Origin: an uncultured Treponema sp.
GTDB taxonomy: Bacteria > Spirochaetota > Spirochaetia > Treponematales > Treponemataceae
DNA length: 39,652 nt
Reading direction: 5' to 3'
Assembly (NCBI GenBank): GCA_937902445.1
Contig: CALELJ010000184.1
Coordinates: 1-39,652 of the forward strand
The notes under the pieces: generated by a model
The model's database searches: none
Told to the model about the DNA's origin: nothing
Seen by the model: the letters and a program-made list of their open reading frames with translations, nothing else
Shown: positions 8,596-17,773 of the stretch, piece by piece
Layout: the number at the start of each line of letters is the position of its first letter
How positions within the stretch are numbered: position 1 is the stretch's first letter
Made by a program: the position numbers and the translations under genes

Positions 8596-9627
8596 ATGAA
8601 CTTAAAGACGAACTTAAAGTCAGCAGGCCGTGCATTCAGATCCGAATCTGAAAACTTGATTGCAGTGCTCATGTTTGCATTCTTCATGATTCTGCCGGCA
8701 ATGACTTCAGCATATAAAATCCAGATCTATACAAACTTTTTCAACAGCATCCTTCTGTGTCTCAGCATCGTGTTCATCTGGGGTTACTGTGGAACATTCA
8801 GTTTCGGACAGGCAGCCTTCTACGGTCTTGGAGCCTACGGCTATGCCATAATCTCCGGAAACATGGGAGTCCATTCCCTGACACCTCTTGCAGCCGTGAT
8901 CGCCATTCTGATTGTCTGGCTTTTTGCCCTGGTGCTTGGTTACTTCATGTTCTACGGCGGAGTAAACGATGTATTCGTAGGTATCCTTACACAGTGTATC
9001 ACCCTTGCCCTTTCAACCTTCTTCGGTCAGACGGCAGGTCCTGAATGGCATGTTGGAAAAATCGCACTTGGCGGTTACAACGGAATCAACAAGATTTCCG
9101 CCCTTTATCTTGGCGGACTTAAGCTTAAGGGAATTTCCTTCTATTACTTCTGTGCAATTACAGTGTTTGTAGTAGTTCTTGTATTCAAGATTCTTGAAAG
9201 ATCAAAGTTCGGCTACACAATGGTTGCAGTCAGGGAAAACCGCCAGCGAAGCAGCATGTTCGGATACAACGTACCAAAAGTACAGATGATTGTATTCAGC
9301 ATCGGCGGTGCCATCGCAGCTTTTGCAGGCGTGCTCTATGCTTCATGGGGTGGATATGTTTCACCATCCTCAATGAGCATCACTCAGGCAACACTTCCTG
9401 TAATCCTTGTTGCATCAGGCGGAAAGAAAAGCCCGGTAGCTGCAATGCTCTTCGGCTTCATCTACTACTTTGCAAACAACCTTCTTACGGGTGCCGGAAG
9501 CAGCTACTCGCTTCTCATCCTTGGTATTGCACTTGTAGTTGTAGTTCTCTTCGTTCCACAGGGACTCTTCAAGGCTCTCTTTGGAGTACTCGATGAAAAG
9601 ATCATGAGGAGGTTCAGCCATGAGTGA
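8596..9627 (+). CDS. ABC transporter permease, LivM/UrtC type
   Basis: The second permease is about 343 residues, rich in membrane segments, and carries the family blocks FIWGYCGTFSFGQAAFYGLGAYGYA and GYTMVAVRENRQRSSMFGYNVPKVQMIVFSIGGAIAAFAGVLYA. The ATG at 8596 has AGGGGG (8583-8588) seven bases upstream; an in-frame TTG at 8590 is too close to that site. The gene follows its partner permease by two bases and overlaps the following ATPase gene by eight, so the transporter genes are translationally linked. The residue after the hydrophobic core is short, with no fused ATPase, unlike some LivM/G fusions. Confidence 0.88.
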   Translation: MNLKTNLKSAGRAFRSESENLIAVLMFAFFMILPAMTSAYKIQIYTNFFNSILLCLSIVFIWGYCGTFSFGQAAFYGLGAYGYAIISGNMGVHSLTPLAAVIAILIVWLFALVLGYFMFYGGVNDVFVGILTQCITLALSTFFGQTAGPEWHVGKIALGGYNGINKISALYLGGLKLKGISFYYFCAITVFVVVLVFKILERSKFGYTMVAVRENRQRSSMFGYNVPKVQMIVFSIGGAIAAFAGVLYASWGGYVSPSSMSITQATLPVILVASGGKKSPVAAMLFGFIYYFANNLLTGAGSSYSLLILGIALVVVVLFVPQGLFKALFGVLDEKIMRRFSHE

Positions 9628-10342
9628 AAGACCAGTAGTATTGGAAGTAAAGAACATAGCAAAAAGATTCGGTGGAATCACAGCCCTCACTGACTTCAAC
9701 CTTACGGTACGCCAGGGAGACATCCACTGCCTTATCGGACCAAACGGTGCCGGCAAGACAACAGTCCTCAAGATCATCATGGGACTCTATCCACCTTCAG
9801 CCGGAAGGGTTGAGCTCAACGGACACAACATTACGGGAATGAAATCCCACGAAGTTGTGAAGAAAGGAATTTCAATCAAGATGCAGGTTCCGGGTGTTTA
9901 CCCTGACCTTACCTTGAGGGAAAACATGATCATCGCCGCACAGAACTTCATTCCAAAGAAGGATCTTGATGCGGAAATCGACAGGCTCATAAAGCTTGTA
10001 AAGATAGACAACCTGGGAAATCCTCTTGTAAAGAACCTTTCCCACGGACAGCAGCAGTGGCTTGAAATTGCCATGGCATTGTCCAGCCATCCAAACATTC
10101 TGTTCCTTGACGAACCTGCCGCAGGTCTCGGTCCTGAAGAAACCCAGTTTACGGCAGATCTTGTAAAGGAACTCAATGCCCAGGGAATGACAATCCTGTT
10201 CATCGAGCACGACATGAACTTTGTACGTGCAATCGCAAAGCAGGTAACAGTTCTTCATCATGGAAAGAAATTCGCAGAGGGAACTCTTGATGAGATCCTT
10301 TCAAATGAAGAAGTAGTTCAGATCTATCTTGGAAAGCAGTAG
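9620..10342 (+). CDS. ABC transporter ATPase, LivG/UrtD type
   Basis: This 240-residue cytoplasmic ATPase energises the transporter. Walker A is GPNGAGKT (residues 40-47), the signature is LSHGQQQ (140-146), and Walker B with the catalytic Glu is ILFLDEP (160-166), followed by the H-loop His in FIEHDMNFVR. The GHQ/HGQQQW form of the signature, instead of SGG, is typical of UrtD-class ATPases (LSHGQKQWLEI). That is independent support for the urea/amide class of this system. The gene overlaps the permease gene by eight bases and the second ATPase follows after nine bases. Confidence 0.9.
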   Translation: MSERPVVLEVKNIAKRFGGITALTDFNLTVRQGDIHCLIGPNGAGKTTVLKIIMGLYPPSAGRVELNGHNITGMKSHEVVKKGISIKMQVPGVYPDLTLRENMIIAAQNFIPKKDLDAEIDRLIKLVKIDNLGNPLVKNLSHGQQQWLEIAMALSSHPNILFLDEPAAGLGPEETQFTADLVKELNAQGMTILFIEHDMNFVRAIAKQVTVLHHGKKFAEGTLDEILSNEEVVQIYLGKQ

Positions 10343-10351
10343 GAGGTCGTT

Positions 10352-11053
10352 ATGCTTGAAGTTAGAAACCTGTCATCGGGATATGGCAAGGTACAGATAT
10401 TGAATGACGTAAACCTGAAGATTGAGGAAGGTGAAATTGTTTCCGTAATTGGCAGAAACGGTGTTGGAAAGAGCACTTTTTGCAAAACTGTCATCGGCAT
10501 TCTTCCAACCATGGAAGGTGAGATTCTTTTCGACGGAACCAAAAACATCTCAAAGACCAGCGCATACAAAAGGGCGAGGGCCGGAATCGCATATGTTCCT
10601 CAGGGACACGGAATTTTTCCAAAACTTACTGTCCATGAAAACCTTACCATCGGAGCTCTCATAAACGAAGCCCAGAAGGAAGAAGCCTACGACAGAATCT
10701 ACAACTACTTTCCTCGTCTTGGAGAACGCCGCAACCAGATGGCAGGAACCATGTCGGGCGGTGAGCAGGCCATGCTTTCCATTGGACGTGCACTGGTAAA
10801 CAAACCAAAGATCATGATCCTTGATGAACCAAGCGAAGGCGTTCAGCCTAACATCGTCAACAGGATGGGTGAGATCGTTCAGAAGGTAAGTTCAGATCTG
10901 GGGCTTACTGTTATGATGATCGAGCAGCATCTTGGACTTATCCAGCAGGTAAGCCAGAGAGGATACGTAATGGACAAGGGGCACATCATCGAGCCTTTGA
11001 CAAAGGATCAGATAAACGATGAGTCCTACGTGACTAAATTCCTTTCCGTATAA
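10352..11053 (+). CDS. ABC transporter ATPase, LivF/UrtE type
   Basis: The last gene of the transporter set encodes a 233-residue ATPase. Walker A is GRNGVGKS (residues 34-41), the signature MSGGEQA (134-140) and Walker B IMILDEPSEGVQPNIV (about 154-169). The DEPSEGIQP form is characteristic of UrtE-like ATPases, while LivF usually has DEPSLGLAP. AGGAGG precedes the ATG. It pairs with the preceding ATPase as the heterodimeric motor. Two intrinsic terminators follow directly, marking the end of the operon. No ureABC or urease accessory genes follow, so transported urea would not be used through urease encoded here. Confidence 0.9.
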   Translation: MLEVRNLSSGYGKVQILNDVNLKIEEGEIVSVIGRNGVGKSTFCKTVIGILPTMEGEILFDGTKNISKTSAYKRARAGIAYVPQGHGIFPKLTVHENLTIGALINEAQKEEAYDRIYNYFPRLGERRNQMAGTMSGGEQAMLSIGRALVNKPKIMILDEPSEGVQPNIVNRMGEIVQKVSSDLGLTVMMIEQHLGLIQQVSQRGYVMDKGHIIEPLTKDQINDESYVTKFLSV

Positions 11054-11089
11054 AGAAAGGGATTTTTGAAAAAATGATACATTATAAAC

Positions 11090-11176
11090 CAGACATGACC
11101 GTTACCATTTGAGGTCTGTCTGTTTTTCATACCTGGCACGGAACATCAAACGACCCCTGGTGTTCCGTGCTTTTTT
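11090..11176 (+). terminator. Two consecutive intrinsic terminators ending the transporter operon
   Basis: The first stem is CAGACA-t-GACC (11090-11100) with GGTC-TGTCTG (11113-11122), followed by T5. The second is GCACGGAACA (11136-11145) with TGTTCCGTGC (11161-11170), a perfect ten-base-pair stem followed by T6. The tandem arrangement gives tight insulation from the lipoprotein gene downstream. Confidence 0.85.
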
Positions 11177-11203
11177 ATTTCAGATCGCAGCATATGATAA
11201 TTG

Positions 11204-11233
11204 TTGTTAAAAAACATTTTTTCCCCCTATAAT
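11204..11233 (+). promoter_or_regulatory. Sigma-70-type promoter for the large lipoprotein gene
   Basis: TTGTTA (11204-11209) and TATAAT (11228-11233) are separated by 18 bases. A start site near 11240 gives a short leader containing GAGGG before the ATG at 11259. The perfect -10 box and the terminators upstream support an independent transcription unit. Confidence 0.55.
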
Positions 11234-11258
11234 GAACAACTGACGAGGGAAAATTATT

Positions 11259-14200
11259 ATGAAAAGTAATGTCATCAAAACATTATTATCCGCTTCATTA
11301 GTTCCAGTATTAGTATTTACATCATGCGAAAATTTTCTTAGCGGAAGTCTCATCAAAGAAGATATAGAAAAACAGATTGCTTATGCCCATGCATCAGAGG
11401 TTTCAATTGATATTTCTCCTGAGCAAAACTCAATGGGAACTACAATTCCCTCTGGAAGTAAAATCCATAAAGTTTCAGATGATTTTACTGTTTCCTTTAA
11501 AGAAAATACAGGCTACCAGTTTGAGAAATGGGTAGTAAAAAATTATTCCACTGGAGAACTGTACACCGATGTTCTGGATATTGAATTCCCGGAAAAATTA
11601 GAAACAAAAGTTACAGTCCTAAAAAAAGCAGATAACATTAAACTTTTACCTTTAGTACATGAACGTCCGGCTGTAGAAAATTTCTCTCCTTCTTATAGTG
11701 ATGACGGTGTTCCTCGTGACTGTTCAATTTCAATTGCATTTACAAAAAATATCAGTGCAGAAAACGACTTTTCTGCGATTCAGATAACATGTAATGGAGA
11801 TTCGATTTCAGAATCTTTCCTGGAACCTGTATTAAATGAAAATATCCTTACTATTGCGGCAGATAAAACAAACCTCATAAAAGTTGATTCAGGGAAAACA
11901 AAAACAGTAACTGTAAAAATTCCAGCAGACTTCTTTTATGAAGAAAATGGTTCTAAAGTTATGTTTGGAACAGAAACAAAATTTACCTATAGAATTAACA
12001 GCACAACAAATGATAAAACAGAAATTACTTTCAGCGTTGCAACTGCAGCCGGAACAATCTCTCCCAACGGTACCGTTAATTATAACCTGGGTGATGTAAT
12101 TAATTTAAAATATGAAATCAGTGATGATTATAAATTCAAAGGCTGGTCGGTTTTAGATGGTGAAGGAAAGGAAGTTTCTGATTCCATTTTGAGTTTTAAA
12201 GAAGCTTATTCTTCCAGTACAACTGTTACTGTAAAAAGTAAAATGCAAGGTGTCAGTATTGCTCCAAAAAGTGTATTAGTGCCAAAACTGAAAGTCTGCA
12301 CCCCGGAATATTTAGCTGCAGGTGTAAGTTATGATAAAAAAGTCGTTCTTAAATTTAATAAAAAATTGAACGCATCATCAGTAGTTCTTACATCTATGGA
12401 AAATAATGTAAGCGGATCCATAAGCATAGTAAGTGTAATGAATGAAGATGAGCATTTGGAAAAATATTTTACTCTTGATGTAACTGATAATGAGATTTCC
12501 TTGATACCAGATATTACAATTGCCCAATTGGTTTCTCAGTACAGTTCAGTTTACGATATTAAAATCTTATTAAATGCTAACGGAAAAACAATTCTGGATA
12601 ATGAGGGTGAACCTGTGGCGGGAAATCCTTCTCATACATATAGAATACTGAATTCTTATGAGGATGATCCTTCGAAGTTTTATCAGATAAGAGCTGCCAG
12701 AGCTGAAGCATATCTGATTGACGATACAAACATAATGAAGCAGGGAAATTTTGAACAAATTCTTAAACCAGATTACCTTGGAAAGGATGCTTTTTTTACA
12801 GATGTTTATCATATGAATTCCATTTACTTTGATTTTGATATTTATGATGAGTTTGGTGGACTTTCAAAAATCAAAGTAACTGAAAAATATCTTTATAAAC
12901 CTAATAATAACAATGAAGAGGGAAGTGATACTACAAAAGAAACTTTAGTTGATTTTTCATCATTAAAACCTGTTAAGTCTCATTATAAGAAGACATTCCG
13001 TTATGATTTTAGTTCTGAATTAATTGACGGAATTACGGAAGTAACTTTAACTCCTGTTGATGTATTTGGTCGTTCAGGAAATTCTGTTACTTACACTGTA
13101 ATACGTGATACTACTTCTCCTTCCAAGACATATACAATTTGGCATACAGGTCCAATAAATTCAAATGTTATTCCTGGCATTACTGAGATAAGTGAATATG
13201 ATGATAATTATGATTATTCGCAGATGAAGAATAGAGCTCTTTCTGGAAAATTCATAAAAATATCCTCAGAAGATGATGTGTGGTGCAATTATAATGGAGC
13301 TGATTATAAAACTCCTAAAGAAAATTTTATACTTACAGCAAGTATAAGGGGAACCGAGTCAGGAGTTGTAGAAAAAGGAACACTTGCATATTCAAATAAT
13401 GTATTCTATTTTGAAAATTTAAATTATGACGAAGATTTTATTCTTACTTATACAATTGATGATGGAATAGGTAATGTTCTAACTGAAACTTCTACTATAA
13501 CCAAAAAACCTGTCATTTCTTATGTAGAAACAGCTGATGAAAAATATTACATTCATTTTGTTGATTTTGGAGGCGATTTATACGAGGTTGGAATCTATTG
13601 GGAAGAACTAGATTCAATGGGAAATATTGTAGCTACAGGTGCTCAAATGGACCAAAATGCAGAAAAGGAGCTTCCTGCAGGTAAAAAATATAACTGTTAT
13701 ACCTTCCGTCATGATGAGGGAGGAATTTCTTCGAAGTATGTTATTGAAAATGGAAATGTACATGATGCTGCAGAAAAACCAGAGTTTAATTTAACTTTTG
13801 AGCCAGTAAGGGAAAGAAATTCCAATAAATATATTCTGAAAGTAACAATACCACAGGAAAAATATACAGAGTATGATTCCATGATTCTGTGTTATGGATC
13901 TAATGAAGATAAAGAAGATCGTCCACAAGTATTAACCAGAACAAAGTTTAAATCAAATACAATCGAAATACCTTTTAATGCGACGGGTACAGAAAAAGAG
14001 TTTATGGCTAAAGTTACTGGTATAAAAAACGGTAATATTTATACAAGTGATGTAGAATATTATAGTTTTTCAACAGATATAAAGGATGATTATTCACATC
14101 CACATATTTTAGATTCTAATACAATAGATAAAGCTTATTCCACTTTACGCATATCAATAGACGATTATCCTTATTATAGTTATTCTGATACGGCAAAAAT

Positions 14201-15074
14201 TACTATGCTGTGGACAACTAATGTACTGAATACAAACTTTATTGATGACCCGGAAAAGGATTATGGTAGTACTGTTGAAAAACGAACTTTTATTTTACCA
14301 ATAGAAGATAAAGTAGGAAAATTCAGTACTTCACATTATATATATTTCCCATTGGAAGATTTTTCTGCTTATGATTCTGACTCATCAGTTTTTGCAAAAA
14401 TATTTTTATATGATAACAATGATAATTACCTGGCTCAGACAATAACAGATAAGTTAAGAATTAGTTATTCCAAAGATGAAATTTCTCTTAATGATACCAA
14501 TACAGTAAAAATAGATACCGATATGGATATACCTTGGAACTATTATTTATATTATCAATATTATGACTCTGCAACTTCATCATGGCAGGATATAAATTAC
14601 GAAATTATAAGGTCAAAAGGTGAAACTAAAATATCTGATTTAGAAAGAATAAATTTAACTTCAAAAACTAGCGGTCAATTTATCAAACTGTGGACAGGCT
14701 CCGAAGCCGGACAAACTTCTTCAGCTCCTGTTTATTATCTGTACGATGCTAAATCAAAACGCACTTGTGATACAAAATCATATATCTACAATAAACAGCT
14801 CTCAATTATTCATGATAAACCAGTTTTTGTTCATACTCTTTACAGTACAGTAGACTTTGGTGATGATGATAAAAAATGGGAGCGTTATTGTGCATCAACT
14901 CACAAAATAAATCCAAAATTGATTCAACCAAAGGTTAATGGAACAAACTTTAGTACTTACGATATAGATTTAAGTTCTATTCCAAATGATAATTCTTACT
15001 ATTACACAGTAATAATTCATTATGCTGACGGAACTACAGAAATCATTCCGTCAAAACTTAAGGCTAAAAAATAA
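11259..15074 (+). CDS. Large surface lipoprotein with repeated B-repeat and SbsA Ig-like (Big_5) modules
   Basis: The 1271-residue protein starts with a signal peptide and lipobox FTSC (Cys23). Two similar module pairs follow. The first is a B-repeat-like segment (about 60-115, GYQFEKWVV) plus a Big_5-type Ig domain (about 118-245, PAVENFSPSYSDDGVPRDCSISIAFTKNIS). The second is a B-repeat-like segment (about 255-325, DDYKFKGWSV) plus another Big_5-like domain (about 335-465). The remaining 800 residues are rich in beta-strand-like sequence with no enzyme motif I recognise, and resemble Ig or fibronectin modules. The gene is clearly more AT-rich than its neighbours (many AAA, TTA and ATA codons). 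It has its own promoter and terminator, suggesting transfer or relaxed codon selection. Likely a cell-surface or periplasmic-face structural or adhesive protein; function is unknown. Confidence 0.8.
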   Translation: MKSNVIKTLLSASLVPVLVFTSCENFLSGSLIKEDIEKQIAYAHASEVSIDISPEQNSMGTTIPSGSKIHKVSDDFTVSFKENTGYQFEKWVVKNYSTGELYTDVLDIEFPEKLETKVTVLKKADNIKLLPLVHERPAVENFSPSYSDDGVPRDCSISIAFTKNISAENDFSAIQITCNGDSISESFLEPVLNENILTIAADKTNLIKVDSGKTKTVTVKIPADFFYEENGSKVMFGTETKFTYRINSTTNDKTEITFSVATAAGTISPNGTVNYNLGDVINLKYEISDDYKFKGWSVLDGEGKEVSDSILSFKEAYSSSTTVTVKSKMQGVSIAPKSVLVPKLKVCTPEYLAAGVSYDKKVVLKFNKKLNASSVVLTSMENNVSGSISIVSVMNEDEHLEKYFTLDVTDNEISLIPDITIAQLVSQYSSVYDIKILLNANGKTILDNEGEPVAGNPSHTYRILNSYEDDPSKFYQIRAARAEAYLIDDTNIMKQGNFEQILKPDYLGKDAFFTDVYHMNSIYFDFDIYDEFGGLSKIKVTEKYLYKPNNNNEEGSDTTKETLVDFSSLKPVKSHYKKTFRYDFSSELIDGITEVTLTPVDVFGRSGNSVTYTVIRDTTSPSKTYTIWHTGPINSNVIPGITEISEYDDNYDYSQMKNRALSGKFIKISSEDDVWCNYNGADYKTPKENFILTASIRGTESGVVEKGTLAYSNNVFYFENLNYDEDFILTYTIDDGIGNVLTETSTITKKPVISYVETADEKYYIHFVDFGGDLYEVGIYWEELDSMGNIVATGAQMDQNAEKELPAGKKYNCYTFRHDEGGISSKYVIENGNVHDAAEKPEFNLTFEPVRERNSNKYILKVTIPQEKYTEYDSMILCYGSNEDKEDRPQVLTRTKFKSNTIEIPFNATGTEKEFMAKVTGIKNGNIYTSDVEYYSFSTDIKDDYSHPHILDSNTIDKAYSTLRISIDDYPYYSYSDTAKITMLWTTNVLNTNFIDDPEKDYGSTVEKRTFILPIEDKVGKFSTSHYIYFPLEDFSAYDSDSSVFAKIFLYDNNDNYLAQTITDKLRISYSKDEISLNDTNTVKIDTDMDIPWNYYLYYQYYDSATSSWQDINYEIIRSKGETKISDLERINLTSKTSGQFIKLWTGSEAGQTSSAPVYYLYDAKSKRTCDTKSYIYNKQLSIIHDKPVFVHTLYSTVDFGDDDKKWERYCASTHKINPKLIQPKVNGTNFSTYDIDLSSIPNDNSYYYTVIIHYADGTTEIIPSKLKAKK

Positions 15075-15084
15075 TTACATAACC

Positions 15085-15112
15085 GCAGATACGCTATTAG
15101 TATCTGCCTTTT
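15085..15112 (+). terminator. Intrinsic terminator of the large lipoprotein gene
   Basis: GCAGATAC (15085-15092) and GTATCTGC (15100-15107) form a perfect eight-base-pair stem with a seven-base loop, followed by CTTTT. It begins ten bases after the stop codon and separates this gene from the convergent methyltransferase gene. Confidence 0.8.
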
Positions 15113-15133
15113 AACCTTGAAATCATACAATCC

Positions 15134-15907
15134 TTACAGCGACTGCCTGTACCTTTCGTAGAGAAGAACACCGGCGGCGACAGACACGTTAAGGCTGTCG
15201 ATTTTTCCGCAGGTTGGAATTGAAACTATGTTGTCGCACTGTTCTTCAAGAAGGCGGCTCATTCCGCTACCTTCGCTTCCCATGATGATGCAGGTTTTTT
15301 TGTCAAACTTGATTTCCTGCAAGGAAGTTCCGCCTGCATCAGCACCGTAAACCCAGAAACCGCATTCCTTGAGCATCTGTACTGAACGGACAAGGTTTGA
15401 AACCTTTGCAACGTTTACCCAGCTTGAGGCTCCGGCACTTGTACGTGCTATGATCTCGTTGTCCTTTACGTCGCTTGCGCTTCTGTGGTCCGGAATGACA
15501 AGAAGGCTTGCACCAAACTGGTCGCAGGAACGTAGGATTGCTCCAACATTGTGCGGATCGGTTACGCTGTCGAGAATCACTACAGTTGCATTTTCGGGGC
15601 AGACTGTAAGCCATTCTTCAAGAGCAACGATGTTCTTTGCATTTTCTTCCTCACCGTCTACAACAAGGATGATTCCGCGGTGGTCACGGGACTGGGGGGG
15701 AAGGGCTGCGCACATTGTATCAAGCTGTCTGCCGTCAACAAGGGAAACTTCGATTCCCCCTTCCTTGGCCATACCGATGATCTTCTTGATGCGTGGACCC
15801 GGCTTTGAATAGTATATGTGCGGAATAATTCCATCCGGTGTTGAAACCGAATACCGGCGTACCTTTTCCTCAACGCCATGAAATCCCGTATAAATGTTCT
15901 GTGCCAT
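15134..15907 (-). CDS. SpoU/TrmH-family rRNA or tRNA 2'-O-methyltransferase (RlmB-like)
   Basis: The 257-residue protein has the three SPOUT/SpoU motifs: ILDSVTDPHNVGAILRSCDQFG (residues 111-132; Asn120 and Arg126), IMGSEGSGM (208-216) and SLNVSVAAG (238-246). The last two build the knotted S-adenosylmethionine site. An N-terminal substrate-binding domain of about 100 residues (YTGFHGVEEKVRRY) fits the RlmB/TrmH group, which methylates a ribose 2'-O in 23S rRNA (RlmB: G2251) or tRNA. I chose the ATG at 15907 because AAGG lies eight or nine bases upstream and the family usually begins here; a start ten codons earlier is open but has no such site. Exact target cannot be decided from sequence. 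Confidence 0.87.
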   Translation of the reverse strand: MAQNIYTGFHGVEEKVRRYSVSTPDGIIPHIYYSKPGPRIKKIIGMAKEGGIEVSLVDGRQLDTMCAALPPQSRDHRGIILVVDGEEENAKNIVALEEWLTVCPENATVVILDSVTDPHNVGAILRSCDQFGASLLVIPDHRSASDVKDNEIIARTSAGASSWVNVAKVSNLVRSVQMLKECGFWVYGADAGGTSLQEIKFDKKTCIIMGSEGSGMSRLLEEQCDNIVSIPTCGKIDSLNVSVAAGVLLYERYRQSL

Positions 15908-15988
15908 AATTTGTACCTTAAAAAAATAGCGCAGCAATTAGCTACGCCATGAATAAATGATTTCGCCACTGGTTGCATGGTGATAATA

Positions 15989-16175
15989 GTTTCTTCTCGT
16001 GGGCAGATGAGGGAGAAACAACAATGAAAATCAGTGGGACATGCACTCGTAGCAAGTGCGTGCGAGTGCAGGAGAAGGGGAAGGAGGGGCCCGCCATAAT
16101 GGCTCATCGCTTTTTAAGCGTGAAGCGGGAGGTTATCCATTGCCCTTATCCCCGTAGCTGGGGCCTACTGATTTT
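15989..16175 (-). other. Highly structured spacer between two minus-strand genes
   Basis: The 270-base gap 15908-16177 has no convincing gene. It contains outer arms AAAATCAGT (16027-16035) and ACTGATTTT (16167-16175). Inside are TGCACTCG (16042-16049)/CGAGTGCA (16063-16070), CCCGC (16090-16094)/GCGGG (16125-16129) and CCCC (16150-16153)/GGGG (16160-16163). Next to it is GTTTCT (15989-15994)/AGAAAC (16014-16019). Together they can fold into a multi-branched structure of about 150 bases. It may be a 3'-end processing or terminator element of the 16178-16681 gene, or a short mobile repeat. Confidence 0.45.
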
Positions 16176-16177
16176 TA

Positions 16178-16681
16178 TTAGTTTTTACCGCAACATTGTT
16201 TGTATTTTTTACCAGAACCGCATGGACATGGTTCGTTGCGGCCGATCTTTCTGCCTTCGCGTACAACAGTTGTAGGGCGCATCATGCCTTCGCTGTAAAG
16301 CCATTCGCCGTTTACCTTTCTGAAGCCGCCGATTTCGTGGTGAACATCGCGCATTCCGTCAGATGTGTATGTTGCCTCGAATTCAACGATTCCTTCATCG
16401 TCGTTTTCTGTTCCTTTTTCTGTGCGCAGAATCTTGAGCCCATGCCATGTGCTCTTGTTGCTCCAGTCTTCAGTTGCCTTGCGGTCGATCTCAGCGATCT
16501 TCTCGCCCTTTTCGCAGCTGTTGATGATGAAGTCGATTTCATGCTTTACGTATGAAGTATAGCGGGCTCTCATGAGGGCTTCTGCAGTAGGAGCCTTTGT
16601 TGTTCCCTTGATGATTGGTTCGCAGCAGTCTGAATAGTTTTTGCCGCTGCCGCACGGACATAAATCTTTGTTTTCACTCAT
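16178..16681 (-). CDS. YchJ-like protein with two SEC-C zinc motifs
   Basis: This 167-residue protein has a SEC-C metal-binding motif at each end: LCPCGSGKNYSDCC near the N-terminus and EPCPCGSGKKYKQCC at the C-terminus. Between them is the YchJ (UPF0225) core, APTAEALMRARYTSYVKHEIDFIINS...WHGLKIL. SEC-C motifs bind zinc, and in SecA also contact SecB and ribosomes; the role of YchJ itself is not known. The ATG at 16681 is the natural start, with the first motif eight residues in. It is transcribed divergently from the binding-protein gene at 16790, with a short AT-rich shared promoter region. Confidence 0.88.
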   Translation of the reverse strand: MSENKDLCPCGSGKNYSDCCEPIIKGTTKAPTAEALMRARYTSYVKHEIDFIINSCEKGEKIAEIDRKATEDWSNKSTWHGLKILRTEKGTENDDEGIVEFEATYTSDGMRDVHHEIGGFRKVNGEWLYSEGMMRPTTVVREGRKIGRNEPCPCGSGKKYKQCCGKN

Positions 16682-16789
16682 AATGCCCGATTATACAATT
16701 TTAATATGCCTAATACAATATTTGGCGCCAGGAGTTCCGTAGAATCCAATACTCCCAAAAATGAAAGAAGTGTGTTATTATGGAAGAAT

Positions 16790-17773
16790 ATGAAAAATAC
16801 TCGCAGACTGAACAACAAACAGATTCTTCTTCTGATGTTTATTTTGGCGGCAATTTTTATTGTCCTCAGCCTGTGTCTTTTTTTCTTCCGCATACTTCCA
16901 AGGCTAAAGTCTCAGGGTGGTTTTTTTGATACCTCAGGCAATGAACGCAAGCATCACATTCTGGTGGTCGGTCAGGCTGACAATTCCGCTTTCCTGAACC
17001 AGGTTTTTGAAGGAGCATCGAGTCTTTCGGAGCAGTTCAATTCCGTCGTGGAATTCAGGGCTCCTAGTCTTCAGGCGGAAAATACGTCGCTGCAGTCCCT
17101 CATCGATTATGCGGCCTGTGTCAATTGCGACGGCATCATTGCTTATGTCAATTCCCAGGTAACTTCCCTCAAGAAACCGGTCAAGGCAGACGGAACTGAA
17201 ATTCCGCTTATAACCATAGGCCACTATGTGGCGGAAATTCCTCAGATTTCTTTCATCGGAAACAACTATTCCAATCTTGGCAGGCATCTTGCAATTGAAT
17301 CCGAGGAGATGGCAAGAAGAAGCGGAAGGACCTTTGTCGTTGCCAGCGGAAATTCTTCAATTCCGAATTATGGAAACATGGTCAATAATTTTGTCACCTA
17401 TTACAGGACGGCGGGAATCAAGGAATATGAAATCCTCGACAAGTCTGAGAAGGAAAACATCGAAAGGATAAAGGAAGTTCTTCGGGATCCGGAAATCAAA
17501 AAGCCTTCGATTGTCTGCCTGACGGAAGAGGACACCATCAGTGTGGTTTATGTACTTACCTCATCATCTTTTGCCCATAAGGTTGAGGTGCTGGGATTTG
17601 GTGAAAATGAAACCCTTGAAATCTATTTGAAGAAGGGACTTCTCTCAAAGCTTGTTTCCCTGGATCCTGGAAAAATGGGAAGAACTGCCATGCTGGAACT
17701 TTTCGAGTACCGCAGCAAGGGCTATGCAAACAGCTATATAAGCGCTGACATTCGTGTGAGGACGGCAAAATGA
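16790..17773 (+). CDS. Membrane-anchored periplasmic sugar-binding-type sensor protein
   Basis: After a short basic start (MKNTRRLNNKQ) comes one long hydrophobic segment (about residues 11-33) without a lipobox. A type-1 periplasmic binding fold follows (HHILVVGQADNSAFLNQVFEGASSLSEQFNSVVEFRAPS; CVNCDGIIAYVNSQ; PLITIGHYVAEIPQISFIGNNYSNLGRHLA). The anchor is therefore an uncleaved N-terminal helix. I chose the ATG at 16790 because the anchor directly follows; the frame is open further upstream. The stop overlaps the kinase start (ATGA at 17770-17773), so the two are translationally coupled. No transporter is encoded nearby, so the protein probably presents ligand to the YesM-like kinase, as in the XylFII-LytS/YesN three-component systems described in clostridia. 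The ligand is not identifiable. Confidence 0.78.
   Translation: MKNTRRLNNKQILLLMFILAAIFIVLSLCLFFFRILPRLKSQGGFFDTSGNERKHHILVVGQADNSAFLNQVFEGASSLSEQFNSVVEFRAPSLQAENTSLQSLIDYAACVNCDGIIAYVNSQVTSLKKPVKADGTEIPLITIGHYVAEIPQISFIGNNYSNLGRHLAIESEEMARRSGRTFVVASGNSSIPNYGNMVNNFVTYYRTAGIKEYEILDKSEKENIERIKEVLRDPEIKKPSIVCLTEEDTISVVYVLTSSSFAHKVEVLGFGENETLEIYLKKGLLSKLVSLDPGKMGRTAMLELFEYRSKGYANSYISADIRVRTAK

Noticed and set aside
6307..11053. Naming the transporter urtABCDE or livKHMGF
   Set aside because: The signatures favour the urea/amide class, but the substrate is not shown and no urease genes are present, so I left the gene symbols empty.
16020..16175. A small protein gene in the spacer (a frame beginning near 15973)
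   Set aside because: The region is dominated by inverted repeats, the frame has no ribosome-binding site and the product shows no domain.
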